From Terriglobia bacterium (GTDB lineage: Bacteria > Acidobacteriota > Terriglobia > 20CM-2-55-15), in NCBI GenBank assembly GCA_036496425.1, contig DASXLG010000020.1, positions 1 to 64,000 on the forward strand: a DNA stretch of 64,000 bases. The letters run 5' to 3'. The translations under genes and the position numbers were made by a program. This document shows positions 25,202-34,128 of this stretch, in pieces (within the stretch, counting starts at the first letter, position 1; every line of letters starts with the position of its first letter). The notes beneath the pieces were generated by a model, which was not told the origin of the DNA, did no database searches, and saw nothing but the letters and a program-made list of their open reading frames with translations.

Positions 25202-28200
25202 CTATTTCAGCGGGGGCCCGGAGGCCTGAATCCTGTCGGAGCCGTAGATTTCCCAGGCCCAGATCGGCTGGTCCGAATGGACGTGGATGTATCCGCCTAC
25301 CTGGCTTATAACGCTTGGCACAATCTGGCTGAGCAGCTGCGCCGTTTGCTGGTTGGCGCCCAAGGCGAGGGTCCCGGATTGCGGCGTGCCGCCGTTGGAG
25401 CCATAGACCTCGACGGTGATGTTCGCGGGATTCCCTCCGTTGGTGAGGGCCAGGCCGGTAAACAAGCCATCCCCATTCGCAACCTGGGGGAACCAGAAAT
25501 CCGTCGAGGCCTGGGGTGCGCCGATGGTGACGGGATCGGCGCCGTTGTCGATATCAACAACTCCGACGATTGCTTGCGCGGCCGAACCGAATAGCGGAGG
25601 CGGAACCGTCACAGTTACTGCACCGACCCCAAAGTAACCTGCCTGCAATGAAAGATGCACTGCCGCATTGGGGCCAATCGTCTCCGCATAAGAGGCGTTG
25701 CCGAACGAAATCAAAGCATTCTGCGCGGCGCCACTAACATTCACCAACGTCAGCGTTGATGCATATCCGCTTCCGGCCACAGCTTGCGGAAAAACGAGAT
25801 TCGACTGCGCGCTCGACGCCGGAACCGCCGGATTGATCGTGAGCCTGCCGGGCGCGGAGACCTCCTCGACAGCAGCCAGTGGCACCGACGATTTTACTCG
25901 CGAGGCCGCAGCGATCGTCGTCACGAGCCGGCTCGTTGGAGGCATCGTCAGCATTTGCACTGCGCCCGTGGCGAGATTCGTAATCTGAACGTTCGCCGTT
26001 CCCGCCGATGGATTCACCATAATCGCGGACGCGCCGGCATGGAATAACACAAAGTCCGCCGACGTATCCTGAGCATTGCTTCCGTCCATGGCCGACAAAT
26101 CGGACGCGCCGGTCGCTGTGAACACGCCGAGTCCGGGGACGGACGCTTCGACCTGTATCCATCCATCAAACGTCTGCAAACCGAACAACTCCGAAATAAG
26201 CTTTGCGGACTGCTGACCCGCAGTCAGCGAAACCGTGATCGGATTGAGAATCCCCGGCCCCAGAATATAGGCCCCACTTGAATCGAACGCGCGCAACACA
26301 ACACTTTCCGCACTTCCTTGCGGCGCAAGCAATGCAATACCGCTGAACCCGGTGCTGCTCTGCGGGCTCCACGGAATGATTCTCACCTGCGGCTGAAACG
26401 ACGGATCATAACGAACACCGCCGGAGACGCCGGCATCGCTCACGACACCGCCGCCGCTGATCGCTTTCACCACGAAATAGTACGTGGCGTTCGCCTGAAG
26501 ATGCAGCCCGCTCACGACAGCAGAATTTTGCGTGGCCGGCGTGAAGGCCAACACGTCGGTACCGCCCGGCGTCGTACCAATGCCGTACTGGAATGAGGCA
26601 ATTCCCGAGGGCGGCGCCGCCGCAGTCCACGATGCGGCAAGTTGCATCTGGTTCGCCGTCAACTTGCCTTCATCGCTGACGACAGGCTTTCCAGGCGGCG
26701 TCATATCCATCGAGCCGGCGACAGTGGTATAGCTGCCGTTTTGATAATGGTAGGTGATCAACGACTGGCTGTTCACAACCGGCTGATCGAAACCCGTCAG
26801 CACTGCAGTGGTTCGGCTCAGGTCCTGCATGCCGACGGTCGCACTCGAACCGGCGGAGCCGGGACCGCTCATGTCGCCGTAAACGAACTGAATGTCGTTG
26901 CTGCCCTCGTACAAAACAATTTCAAACGTGACGCTGGTCTGCGGGTTCGCTCCCGAGGCGCCGATGATGCTTGCGTTCGACCATTCCACGATGAATTGCC
27001 GGTTCGGCGCACTGCCTGTCACACGAACGCCTGCGCTGCTGATTTCCGGCGGGAGAATCAGATAGCTCCAGAACGGCGCAATCAATGACGGCGGAACGAC
27101 GCCTGTGCCGCCTGAAGGCAGAGTTACCGTCGCGGCAGGCAGCGTTGAATTTTGAGAGGCCGGATCCGTTGCTCCCGCCAGGCTGATCCAGCCATTCGTC
27201 GAAATGGATATGGCCCCGCCAGCGGGAAAAATGTCATTGAAGAGACTGAACGTGAACGGTATCGATACGGATGCAACAGCATCGTCCGAAGTGGGGAATG
27301 CGACGGGCGTACCGCCCGCGCTGACCGATGCGTCCTGGAAGCTGTACACATTCGACGCCACGTTGGTACTCGGCGCGACACTCGTGACGGTGAACGCCGG
27401 GCCGGTTGCGGACTGGCCGACCACCGTAATGGTCACAGGACCGGAAACGGCTCCGTTCGGAACGACCGTCTGAATCGCGTTGTTGGTTAGAGAAATAACG
27501 CGCGCGGCGGCGCCACCGATCGTGACCTGAAGGTTCTGCGGGATGGCGCCGAAATTGTTGCCTTGAATCGTCACCACCGTTCCCGGCGGACCGGAAAGTG
27601 GCGACGCGGAGTCGATCACCGGAGGCGCCAGAACAAAGCCGAAAAGTCCCGCAACGCCCCAGGTGCCGTCCGCATTCATGACAACGATATTCGTAAAACC
27701 CGGCATATTCGAAGGGGTCATGGCCTGGATCGTCCCGGAATCGACAACCGTGACCGATAGCGCGGCGAGACCGCCGAAATACACCTGCGCGCCGCTGCGG
27801 AAATTCGAGCCTGTTATCGTAACCAGGGTTCCGCCAATCACCGAACCCGAAGCCGGAGTGATGGCGACACAGGCCGGGGCGGGATCCGTAATGACAAGCG
27901 CGCCCGAAAGTATGGAGGTATCGCTGTTGCGGCTCACCTCGATAAACTTCGGACCCAGCGTCGTGGACGGGTCGATCGCAACATTCATCTTTGCACTTGT
28001 CGGTCCCACGACCGAGATCTGTCCGCCGAAACAGTTTGTCATGACGCTGATGCCGCAGCCGCCCGCAGGCACACCGAGGGCGATTTCCGGAGCCGAAGAG
28101 TTGAACAGAACACCGGCGGTGATGTCGTATCCGCCCAGAGTCAGGATTCCACTGATTCCGCGTCCAAGACGCACTCCGGTAGCGGGCCGCGTCAGGTTCA

Positions 28201-29179
28201 AACCTGTTGCGCTTTGAGGCAAGGTCTGAATGTTGGCTGTTGCCACCGCGTTCGCGGCAACGGTGACCGTCCGCGCTCCTATTAATGTTGCAACGTTGCC
28301 GAAGAAGGTGGTTCCGAAGTTTGTCTGAGCCGCCTGGTAAAAAGCTGCAATATTGGCCGCTGTAACCGGGTTGTCGAGCGGTTCCGCATAGACTCGATAC
28401 GTTCCAGGCGGGACGAATCGAAGAGTGTACGTTCCGTCGGGTTGGGAGAGCGTCGAAACGATCGAGGTTCCAGTCGAATCAACGGCGACGACGTTCGCGC
28501 CGAAAATCGGGCCTGTAGCGGACGCGATCGTTCCCTGGATTTTTCCAGTCGCCGGAAGATTCTTCGGATAAATCTCCATGACGCCCGCAATATCGTCGTA
28601 AGACAGGGTCCGCTGATCCAGTTGACCGGGCAAAAAGTACGGCGACATCACGGACGAAATCATCGCGGCATGATCGAGACCGAGGAAGTGCCCGATCTCG
28701 TGGGTGGCGATGTTTTGAATGTCGTACCTGGCCGGCTCCCCGCTGGTCGAAAAAAGGAGCCCGGGGTTGAAGGCGATATCCGCTTCCTCCGTGCCGTACC
28801 CGGTCGTACCGCCGCTGCCGGGCACACTGCCGTAAAACAAGAACGTCGCTGCAATCGTCGCCGACCCCAGCGGTGCAGACGAGTCCGTAAATGTCACGAG
28901 ATTAATCCCGTCAAAGCCGACATGGCTGACAGGCGTCGTTCCTGTATCAGTGAACTGGATATTCGTGGCGGGAATGCTCTGCCAGGTCTGGAACGCCGCG
29001 CGAATCGCGGCGAAGTCGCTGCCATTCGAGATCTGGGGTGAACCTGACGCACTGATCGCATAGGAGACCGGCATCGTTTGCCACTTCGCCATCTCGCCCA
29101 ATGAATCGGTCAGGCGCGTGTACGCGGCCGCGCTCGCACAGAGAAGCCCGATTGCCGCGAAGATGCAGACGAACCGCAT
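25202..29179 (-). CDS. Secreted matrixin-like metalloprotease with IPT/TIG and FN3 domains
   Basis: A 1,325-residue exported protein. It has a signal peptide (residues 1-19), then an M10/matrixin-like catalytic domain with HEIGHFLGLDH (His160, Glu161, His164, His170) and the Met-turn VMSP (Met178). A carboxypeptidase-regulatory-like module follows at about 215-275. Further on are IPT/TIG-like beta domains (AITPASGSVIGGTLVTITGSNF and SPLSGPPGTVVTIQGNNFG), a jelly-roll-like segment and an FN3-like domain (SWTAAAPPSGIASFQYGIG). The rest is Ala/Ser/Val-rich beta structure. It probably degrades extracellular protein or remodels the surface. It is convergent with the EF-G gene, with its small partner gene just upstream. 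Confidence 0.85.
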   Translation of the reverse strand: MRFVCIFAAIGLLCASAAAYTRLTDSLGEMAKWQTMPVSYAISASGSPQISNGSDFAAIRAAFQTWQSIPATNIQFTDTGTTPVSHVGFDGINLVTFTDSSAPLGSATIAATFLFYGSVPGSGGTTGYGTEEADIAFNPGLLFSTSGEPARYDIQNIATHEIGHFLGLDHAAMISSVMSPYFLPGQLDQRTLSYDDIAGVMEIYPKNLPATGKIQGTIASATGPIFGANVVAVDSTGTSIVSTLSQPDGTYTLRFVPPGTYRVYAEPLDNPVTAANIAAFYQAAQTNFGTTFFGNVATLIGARTVTVAANAVATANIQTLPQSATGLNLTRPATGVRLGRGISGILTLGGYDITAGVLFNSSAPEIALGVPAGGCGISVMTNCFGGQISVVGPTSAKMNVAIDPSTTLGPKFIEVSRNSDTSILSGALVITDPAPACVAITPASGSVIGGTLVTITGSNFRSGAQVYFGGLAALSVTVVDSGTIQAMTPSNMPGFTNIVVMNADGTWGVAGLFGFVLAPPVIDSASPLSGPPGTVVTIQGNNFGAIPQNLQVTIGGAAARVISLTNNAIQTVVPNGAVSGPVTITVVGQSATGPAFTVTSVAPSTNVASNVYSFQDASVSAGGTPVAFPTSDDAVASVSIPFTFSLFNDIFPAGGAISISTNGWISLAGATDPASQNSTLPAATVTLPSGGTGVVPPSLIAPFWSYLILPPEISSAGVRVTGSAPNRQFIVEWSNASIIGASGANPQTSVTFEIVLYEGSNDIQFVYGDMSGPGSAGSSATVGMQDLSRTTAVLTGFDQPVVNSQSLITYHYQNGSYTTVAGSMDMTPPGKPVVSDEGKLTANQMQLAASWTAAAPPSGIASFQYGIGTTPGGTDVLAFTPATQNSAVVSGLHLQANATYYFVVKAISGGGVVSDAGVSGGVRYDPSFQPQVRIIPWSPQSSTGFSGIALLAPQGSAESVVLRAFDSSGAYILGPGILNPITVSLTAGQQSAKLISELFGLQTFDGWIQVEASVPGLGVFTATGASDLSAMDGSNAQDTSADFVLFHAGASAIMVNPSAGTANVQITNLATGAVQMLTMPPTSRLVTTIAAASRVKSSVPLAAVEEVSAPGRLTINPAVPASSAQSNLVFPQAVAGSGYASTLTLVNVSGAAQNALISFGNASYAETIGPNAAVHLSLQAGYFGVGAVTVTVPPPLFGSAAQAIVGVVDIDNGADPVTIGAPQASTDFWFPQVANGDGLFTGLALTNGGNPANITVEVYGSNGGTPQSGTLALGANQQTAQLLSQIVPSVISQVGGYIHVHSDQPIWAWEIYGSDRIQASGPPLK

Positions 29180-29180
29180 A

Positions 29181-29681
29181 CTAACGGCTAAGGAGCTTTC
29201 GAATCTGGTCTTTGAAATTCTGAACCGGCATCCTGGTGAGGGCGCCGGGACGACCGTCCGGGAATGAAAGATCGCCGACGCTGTTGGTCACTTCGCCATT
29301 CGTCACCGTGAACTTGCCCTGGCCAAGGCCCAGCACCGTTTGAAACCCGGCACTCTGCTCGACGAAAACGACGGCGGTCTCCCCGCTCTGAAAAGACGGC
29401 ATCCCGGCGACATGCAATTCGACATCACCGATCTTTCCGCCAATCGTTGTCACTTCGATGCTGCGGGACGACTGCCCCTTGATGGTTTCGTCCACCTGGA
29501 TGGTGTAGTTCGTGTAGATGAGTCTTCGGTTCGTGCTCCAATAGGTCCGTGAATTCACGACTCGGCCGGCAACGATCGTATGTGCCCGTCTGACAAGGTC
29601 TTCCAGGCTGAGACGCTGGACTGTCGTGGCATACAGCGAACCGGTAAAAAGCAGGATTGCGAAAAAAATCCGGGCCCGCAT
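29181..29681 (-). CDS. Small exported protein paired with the matrixin
   Basis: A 166-residue protein with a signal peptide (RIFFAILLFTGSLYA). The mature part begins LSLEDLVRRAHTIVAGRVVNSRTY and contains a beta-rich stretch (YTNYTIQVDETIKGQ; SIEVTTIGGKIGDVELHVAG; SGETAVVFVEQ). I recognise this as an exported type often adjacent to matrixin-like genes in acidobacteria, with no assigned function. The stop is one base from the start of the protease gene, so they are co-transcribed. It could be a chaperone, inhibitor or co-secreted partner; that is inference from position. Confidence 0.7.
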   Translation of the reverse strand: MRARIFFAILLFTGSLYATTVQRLSLEDLVRRAHTIVAGRVVNSRTYWSTNRRLIYTNYTIQVDETIKGQSSRSIEVTTIGGKIGDVELHVAGMPSFQSGETAVVFVEQSAGFQTVLGLGQGKFTVTNGEVTNSVGDLSFPDGRPGALTRMPVQNFKDQIRKLLSR

Positions 29682-29723
29682 CAGGCGAGTCTATCATGGG
29701 GGCAGAATGCGGAAGGGGGAGGA

Positions 29724-29807
29724 TCTATTGGACCATTGCATCATTAGAGGTTTCTGCATTTCAGATTTGAAATGCAGAAACCTCTAATGATGCAATGGTC
29801 CAATAGA
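29724..29807. repeat. Perfect 40-bp-arm palindrome (family A/B, copy 2)
   Basis: Arms 29724-29763 and 29768-29807 are perfectly complementary over 40 bases with a 4-base centre (GATT). The sequence is closely related to the imperfect element at 16375-16471. It lies between the divergently oriented small exported gene and the YcaR-like gene, 14 bases upstream of the latter's start. An mRNA starting upstream would carry a very stable hairpin just before the ribosome binding region. Confidence 0.95.
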
Positions 29808-29820
29808 ATATTATTTCGAA

Positions 29821-29991
29821 ATGGCCGTCAATCCTGAGCTCCTGAAGATTCTGGTATGTCCACTGTGCAAAGCTCCGGTCCAGCTGACCGAGAATGGGCA
29901 AGGACTGAAGTGCAGCCAGTGCCGCCGCGTATATCCGATTCGCGACGACATCCCGGTGATGCTGATCAGCGAAGCGAAAGTTGAAGACTAA
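29821..29991 (+). CDS. Trm112/YcaR-like zinc-ribbon protein
   Basis: A 56-residue protein missed by length filters. It begins MAVNPELLKILVCPLCKAPV and ends with CSQCRRVYPIRDDIPVML. Cys13/Cys16 and a second CxxC near residue 33 would bind one zinc. This is the UPF0434 (YcaR)/Trm112 fold. In enterobacteria the relative lies beside LPS genes (lpxK, kdsB); here it overlaps the GT9 gene by 11 bases, in the same kind of context. Trm112-type proteins act as small activators of methyltransferases in eukaryotes; the bacterial role is less clear. Confidence 0.88.
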   Translation: MAVNPELLKILVCPLCKAPVQLTENGQGLKCSQCRRVYPIRDDIPVMLISEAKVED

Positions 29992-30982
29992 AGATCTCCT
30001 CCATCGTCTTCCAGAAAACGCCCGCATTCTTCTAATCCGGCTCCGCTCGATGGGCGATTGCCTCCTGCTGACGGGACCCGTCCGTGCTCTCAAAGAGGAA
30101 TTCCCCGGCCTCCGTATTTCCGTGCTTGTGGAAAAACGGTTCGCTGCATGTTTCTCCGGCAATCCCGATTTCCACGAGGTCCTCATTGCGAAGGGAAAGT
30201 ACCGCACGGCCGTGCGGCTGTTCTTCCGGCGATTCCATGTGATCGTCAATCTGCATGGCGGCCCGACGAGCCTGACATACTCTCTTCTCGCGCACGGCAA
30301 ACGCGTGGGCGTCGAGCATTATCGCCTTTCGTTTCTCTACCACGGCCTGCTGCCGCCTCCCGATTCCTCCGCCCACACCGTCGAGACCACAATGGCGGGG
30401 TTCCGCTGGCTTGGAGTGAAACAGGAGACCGCGCCGGCTCTGCGATTTGAAAAACACGAAGGCGAAGCCGGCCAAATCGAAAAAACGTTGCGAGGCCGCC
30501 CGTACGCCGTCATTCATCCCGGCAGTGTGATGGCCACCAAACGCTGGGATCCAGGACGCTTTGCCGCCGTGGCACGCACATTGATGACCCGCGGCCTGAC
30601 GATCGTCGTCACTGCCGGACCGGGCGAGGAGTCTTTCGCCAGCGAAGTTGCGCGGCAGATCGATGGCAGCGTGATTCTATTGAGCCTCTCCATTCCCCAA
30701 CTTGGCGAACTGATCCGCAGCGCAAAGCTGTATGTGGGAAACGATTCCGGCCCGATGCATCTCGCTGCAGCGGTGGGCACGCCCGTCGTCGTGCCGTGGG
30801 GCTCTTCGGATTCCCGCCGCTGGCGCCCATGGGCCGTGGATCATCGCGTGGTCCAGAATCCCTTTGAGTGCAATCCGTGTCCGGGCTATCGTTGCCTGGT
30901 TGCGGAGTCGCCGCTGTGCATCGAATCGGTGACCGCCGAGCAGGTGACTGAAGCTGCAGAGGAATTGATGAGCCGCAGATGA
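29981..30982 (+). CDS. Glycosyltransferase family 9 (ADP-heptose:LPS heptosyltransferase-like)
   Basis: A 333-residue enzyme. Conserved blocks are RLRSMGDCLLLTGPVRALKE near the N-terminus, HPGSVMATKRWDPGRFAAVA in the middle and NDSGPMHLAAAVGTPVVVPWG in the sugar-nucleotide site. It would add heptose to the LPS inner core at the inner membrane. The start is a TTG at 29981 inside the end of the preceding gene; a later start is possible because the first conserved block begins near residue 15. The last three sense codons and the stop lie inside the palindrome at 30971-31053, so the C-terminal SRR is encoded by the repeat. Confidence 0.88.
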   Translation: MKTKDLLHRLPENARILLIRLRSMGDCLLLTGPVRALKEEFPGLRISVLVEKRFAACFSGNPDFHEVLIAKGKYRTAVRLFFRRFHVIVNLHGGPTSLTYSLLAHGKRVGVEHYRLSFLYHGLLPPPDSSAHTVETTMAGFRWLGVKQETAPALRFEKHEGEAGQIEKTLRGRPYAVIHPGSVMATKRWDPGRFAAVARTLMTRGLTIVVTAGPGEESFASEVARQIDGSVILLSLSIPQLGELIRSAKLYVGNDSGPMHLAAAVGTPVVVPWGSSDSRRWRPWAVDHRVVQNPFECNPCPGYRCLVAESPLCIESVTAEQVTEAAEELMSRR

Positions 30983-31053
30983 CGCGGATGACGCAGAGGG
31001 GAGCGCATTAAATTTTAACGCTCCCATCTGTGTCATCCGCGTCATCTGCGGCT
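30971..31053. repeat. Inverted repeat with 35-base arms (family C/D, copy 1)
   Basis: Arms 30971-31005 and 31019-31053 pair over 35 bases with two mismatches around an AT-rich 13-base centre. Words such as GATGACGCGGATGAC are shared with the repeat at 42516-42577. It begins within the last codons of the GT9 gene and ends 10 bases before the heptose kinase start, so it fills the gap between two operon genes and may act as a transcript stabiliser or attenuator. Confidence 0.9.
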
Positions 31054-31063
31054 AAGAACTGAT

Positions 31064-32056
31064 ATGAATCGCACCCGCGTTGAAGAAATCCTGAATCGCT
31101 TCTCCGGTCAGACCATCCTGATCGTCGGAGACGTCATGCTGGACGAATTCATCTGGGGCAAGGTGCGCCGTATTTCGCCGGAAGCGCCGGTGCCAGTCGT
31201 CGAGGTGGTGGATGAAACATATCGCCTGGGCGGATCGGGCAACGTCGCCGCGAACATTCAGGAGCTCGATGGAAAGGCTATTCCTATCGGAATCGTGGGC
31301 CGCGATGCCGCCTCAGATCGCATTGGCGAGCTGCTCGAAAAAGCCGGGATCGAAACCCATGGGCTGGTCCGCGCCGACCGGCCGACGACGCTGAAGACGC
31401 GCATCCTGGCTCACAGCCAGCAGGTTGTCCGGGCCGATCGGGAAAGCAGGAAACCTCTTTCCGCCGAATTGAATGCCGACCTGGCAATGCTGTTCACGCA
31501 ATTTCTGCCGGAAGCCGCCGCCGTCATCGTTTCGGACTATGACAAAGGCGTCGTCAATCCGGATCTGATGGCCGCAATTTTGCCGATGGCCCGCAGCGAG
31601 GGAATCCCCGTCTTTCTCGATCCGAAAGTCCATCACGCCGATTACTATCGCCCGATTACGCTGATCACACCGAACCATCGCGAAGCGGAGCTTCTCACCG
31701 GCATGGCGATCGACAGCGAGCCGCGCCTCGAAGAGGCCGGACGCAAACTCCTGCAGAAATTCGCTTGCGAATATGCGCTGATTACGCGGGGCGAGGAAGG
31801 CATGTCGCTTTTCAGCAATGCAAGCTCGCATCACCTGCCGACATTCGCCCGCGAAGTGTTCGATGTGACGGGTGCGGGCGACACCGTCATTGCCGCCCTG
31901 GCTCTCGCTCGAGCCGGCGGCGCGGCGATGGAAGAAGCCGCAATTCTCGCCAATCATGCCGCCGGCATCGTTGTTGGAAAAGTCGGCACGGCGACGGTCA
32001 CTCGCGCCGAACTCGTGTCGGACTTCGAAGCCCGCGATGCGCATTTTGCAGGTTAA
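31064..32056 (+). CDS. hldA: D-glycero-beta-D-manno-heptose-7-phosphate kinase
   Basis: A 330-residue PfkB-family kinase matching the N-terminal half of HldE (RfaE): GDVMLDEFIWGKVRRISPEAPVPV, YRLGGSGNVAANIQELD, TLKTRILAHSQQVVRADRE, and the C-terminal DVTGAGDTVIAALALA, in which Asp of GAGD is the catalytic base. It phosphorylates heptose-7-phosphate at C1 in ADP-heptose synthesis. The adenylyltransferase half of HldE is absent, so this is the split HldA form and HldC must lie elsewhere. The downstream GT4 start overlaps its end by 20 bases. Confidence 0.92.
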   Translation: MNRTRVEEILNRFSGQTILIVGDVMLDEFIWGKVRRISPEAPVPVVEVVDETYRLGGSGNVAANIQELDGKAIPIGIVGRDAASDRIGELLEKAGIETHGLVRADRPTTLKTRILAHSQQVVRADRESRKPLSAELNADLAMLFTQFLPEAAAVIVSDYDKGVVNPDLMAAILPMARSEGIPVFLDPKVHHADYYRPITLITPNHREAELLTGMAIDSEPRLEEAGRKLLQKFACEYALITRGEEGMSLFSNASSHHLPTFAREVFDVTGAGDTVIAALALARAGGAAMEEAAILANHAAGIVVGKVGTATVTRAELVSDFEARDAHFAG

Positions 32057-32969
32057 TTCGGCGCGAAGCCTCGGCGGCGGAGAAACCCATGTCCTCCAAT
32101 TGACGCGCGCGCTCCGCGGCCGTGGTCACGAAGTTTTTCTGGCTGGACGCCGCGGCGGCCCGCTGAATCCGGACATTCCGCTGACGCCGCTGAAACTCCG
32201 TTCAATCCTCAAGCACGAAGACATCGACATCGTCCATGCTCATGCCGCGCGAGATTATCCGCTGGTCGCGGCAGCCGCCCTGGGGATCCGGGGCGTGAAG
32301 GTTATCTTCACGCGTCATCTGTTGTACCCGGTGCGGCGCAGCATTCTGTACAAGCGCGTCGACGGCTGGATCGCGCCGACAGCCGAAATTCTCGAAACCC
32401 TGAAACCGTTGAAGCCGAAGCGTTCGGTGGTCATTCCCAACTGGGTCGACACTCAGAAGTTCGCTTACCGGCCGCACCCGTCTCACAAGCCCGTGAGGAT
32501 CGGGCTCATCGGACAGATCTCGCCGCACAAGGGACACGACGACGCCGTCGAAGCCATGCGCGAACTCGGCGGTGAGTTTCAGCTGATCATTGCCGGGGAA
32601 GGCGAGGCCTCTTACATCAAGAAGCTCAAACGCCAATCGAGCGGCCTGCCTGTCGCCTTTGCGGGATTCGTCACGCTGCCGGATTATTTCGCCGCGATCG
32701 ATATCCTGATCGTTCCGTCATGGCAGGAGCCGTTCGGTATTGTAACGCTCGAAGCGATGTCGGCCGGTGTGCCGGTGGTAGGGACGGGACCGGCGGATGT
32801 GTTAAGGGGAACGTTCATCCCGCCGCGCAATTCCCATGCACTCGCGCATGCGATTCGGACGTGCAAGTTGGACGCGGAAGCACGCGAGCATGTGGAGCGA
32901 AATTTCGATGTCCGGAAAGTTATTCCGAAGATTGAGGAGTTTTATGCGGGAATAATCAGGAGCAGATAA
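32037..32969 (+). CDS. Glycosyltransferase family 4 (GT-B)
   Basis: A 310-residue GT-B enzyme starting at the ATG at 32037 (MRILQVNSARSLGGGETHVLQL). The donor-site block reads VPSWQEPFGIVTLEAMSAGVPVVGT, with the E-x7-E pattern typical of retaining GT4 enzymes. GLIGQISPHKGHDDAVEAM marks the C-terminal Rossmann domain. It is slightly short for the family (350-400). From its place after heptose kinase and heptosyltransferase it probably extends the LPS core or another glycolipid; the sugar is not predictable. Confidence 0.88.
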   Translation: MRILQVNSARSLGGGETHVLQLTRALRGRGHEVFLAGRRGGPLNPDIPLTPLKLRSILKHEDIDIVHAHAARDYPLVAAAALGIRGVKVIFTRHLLYPVRRSILYKRVDGWIAPTAEILETLKPLKPKRSVVIPNWVDTQKFAYRPHPSHKPVRIGLIGQISPHKGHDDAVEAMRELGGEFQLIIAGEGEASYIKKLKRQSSGLPVAFAGFVTLPDYFAAIDILIVPSWQEPFGIVTLEAMSAGVPVVGTGPADVLRGTFIPPRNSHALAHAIRTCKLDAEAREHVERNFDVRKVIPKIEEFYAGIIRSR

Positions 32970-32978
32970 CTATTGGCC

Positions 32979-33674
32979 CTAATTTTTCTTCCCCCTCGCG
33001 ACTTCCGCCGCCTTCTCCGACCATCGAATCGCTTCGTTCGCCGTCGGCCAGATAATGTCGAGCGGCGCTGCGCGCATCAGGAGTTCCTGCAGCGAACCCA
33101 TGGCGACCTGAGCGTTCCGGAATTCCTGGGGCGCGAGTTGATCGGCTCCCAGGAGCTGCGCAATCTGGAACGCGGTGCGGGCCTGGGTCACCGAGGCGTG
33201 GACACCGGCTCCGCTGATCGGTTTCAGCATGGAGTAATCATAAGCGCCGACAGGAATCGAGGTGGTCTTGCGGCGGGGATCCAGGGAATTCTGAGTGCGG
33301 AAGACGACGGTCGCGCTCGGACGATCGACCATGTAATGAGGTTCGGCGGTAATCAGCAGGCCGAATTCGGTCAGCCGCGTCGTTCCGCTGAACTGGCCTT
33401 TCCCTCCGCCCGCATCCAGCTCGCCGAGGTTGTCGAAGGCTCCTTCCGGAGATACAGCCCACACCACGTATGTGTTCATCGCAGGAGCCGCGTTGGCGGG
33501 CGGGCCGACGCGATCGATGTCCACGCGGACATGCGACACGGTTCCTTCGCGTTTCAGTTCGACCCGGCCTGAAGGCGCCAGCACCACCTTGACGTCATTG
33601 GTTAGCGGCATCGTCACCACATCAACGTCGACATTCCCCAGCAGCAAAAATAGAGCGAGCGACAGAACGATCAT
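32979..33674 (-). CDS. Exported protein with DUF4398-like C-terminus
   Basis: A 231-residue protein with a short hydrophobic N-terminus (MIVLSLALFLLLGN) that may be a signal peptide or anchor. Residues 15-150 look beta-rich (VVLAPSGRVELKREGTVSHVRVDIDRV), reminiscent of anti-sigma or adhesion-type exported domains. The last 75 residues (TQARTAFQIAQLLGADQLAPQEFRNAQVAMGSLQEL) resemble the helical DUF4398 repeat. The function is not known. Its start overlaps the stop of the upstream gene (ATGA), placing it fourth in a minus-strand operon. Confidence 0.6.
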   Translation of the reverse strand: MIVLSLALFLLLGNVDVDVVTMPLTNDVKVVLAPSGRVELKREGTVSHVRVDIDRVGPPANAAPAMNTYVVWAVSPEGAFDNLGELDAGGGKGQFSGTTRLTEFGLLITAEPHYMVDRPSATVVFRTQNSLDPRRKTTSIPVGAYDYSMLKPISGAGVHASVTQARTAFQIAQLLGADQLAPQEFRNAQVAMGSLQELLMRAAPLDIIWPTANEAIRWSEKAAEVARGKKN

Positions 33675-34123
33675 GGCGACGGATATTTGCTGACAGGTGA
33701 AAACGAAATTTTAAGTGTGTCTTTATCGACGAGCAACGCGAGCGGACTCTTCAGCGAGTCGATCCCGAGATACACTACCACCGAAGTGCCCTTGCTGTTC
33801 GAGTCCACCACGCGCGCGTCGTGCATCCCTTTCGTGTAGTAACCGTCCTTGCCCCAATCCTGATCAAAGTCTTTCATGGAGTAACGGCCACTGGCGTCCC
33901 ACAACTGATACGCGCCGTCGAGGTTTCCGCCCTCGACCTGTGCCATGAACTGGCGCACCGCGCGCTCCTCCCGAAAGTTGGCGAACTTGTAAAGCATGCC
34001 GCTGATGAATATCAAAACCAGTGCGATCCAGAAAGGAACCTTCAGCCGTTCCTTCAGAGCCCGCGATTTTTTGGGGATCGGGTGGTTGTCGTAGAGAAGG
34101 CTACCGATGATCTTCTCGGCCAT
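33671..34123 (-). CDS. Small single-pass membrane protein
   Basis: A 150-residue protein from the ATG at 34123 (MAEKIIGSLLYDNHPIPKKSR). One transmembrane helix at about 29-46 (VPFWIALVLIFISGMLYKF) is followed by an NTF2-like-looking domain (REERAVRQFMAQVEGGNLDGAYQLWDASGRYSMKDFDQDWGKDGYY). Longer upstream readings are the antisense shadow of the FGE-like gene. Function unknown. It lies five bases after the FGE-like stop and overlaps the next gene, so it belongs to the DUF1552 operon. Confidence 0.65.
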   Translation of the reverse strand: MAEKIIGSLLYDNHPIPKKSRALKERLKVPFWIALVLIFISGMLYKFANFREERAVRQFMAQVEGGNLDGAYQLWDASGRYSMKDFDQDWGKDGYYTKGMHDARVVDSNSKGTSVVVYLGIDSLKSPLALLVDKDTLKISFSPVSKYPSP

Positions 34124-34128
34124 AGGAT

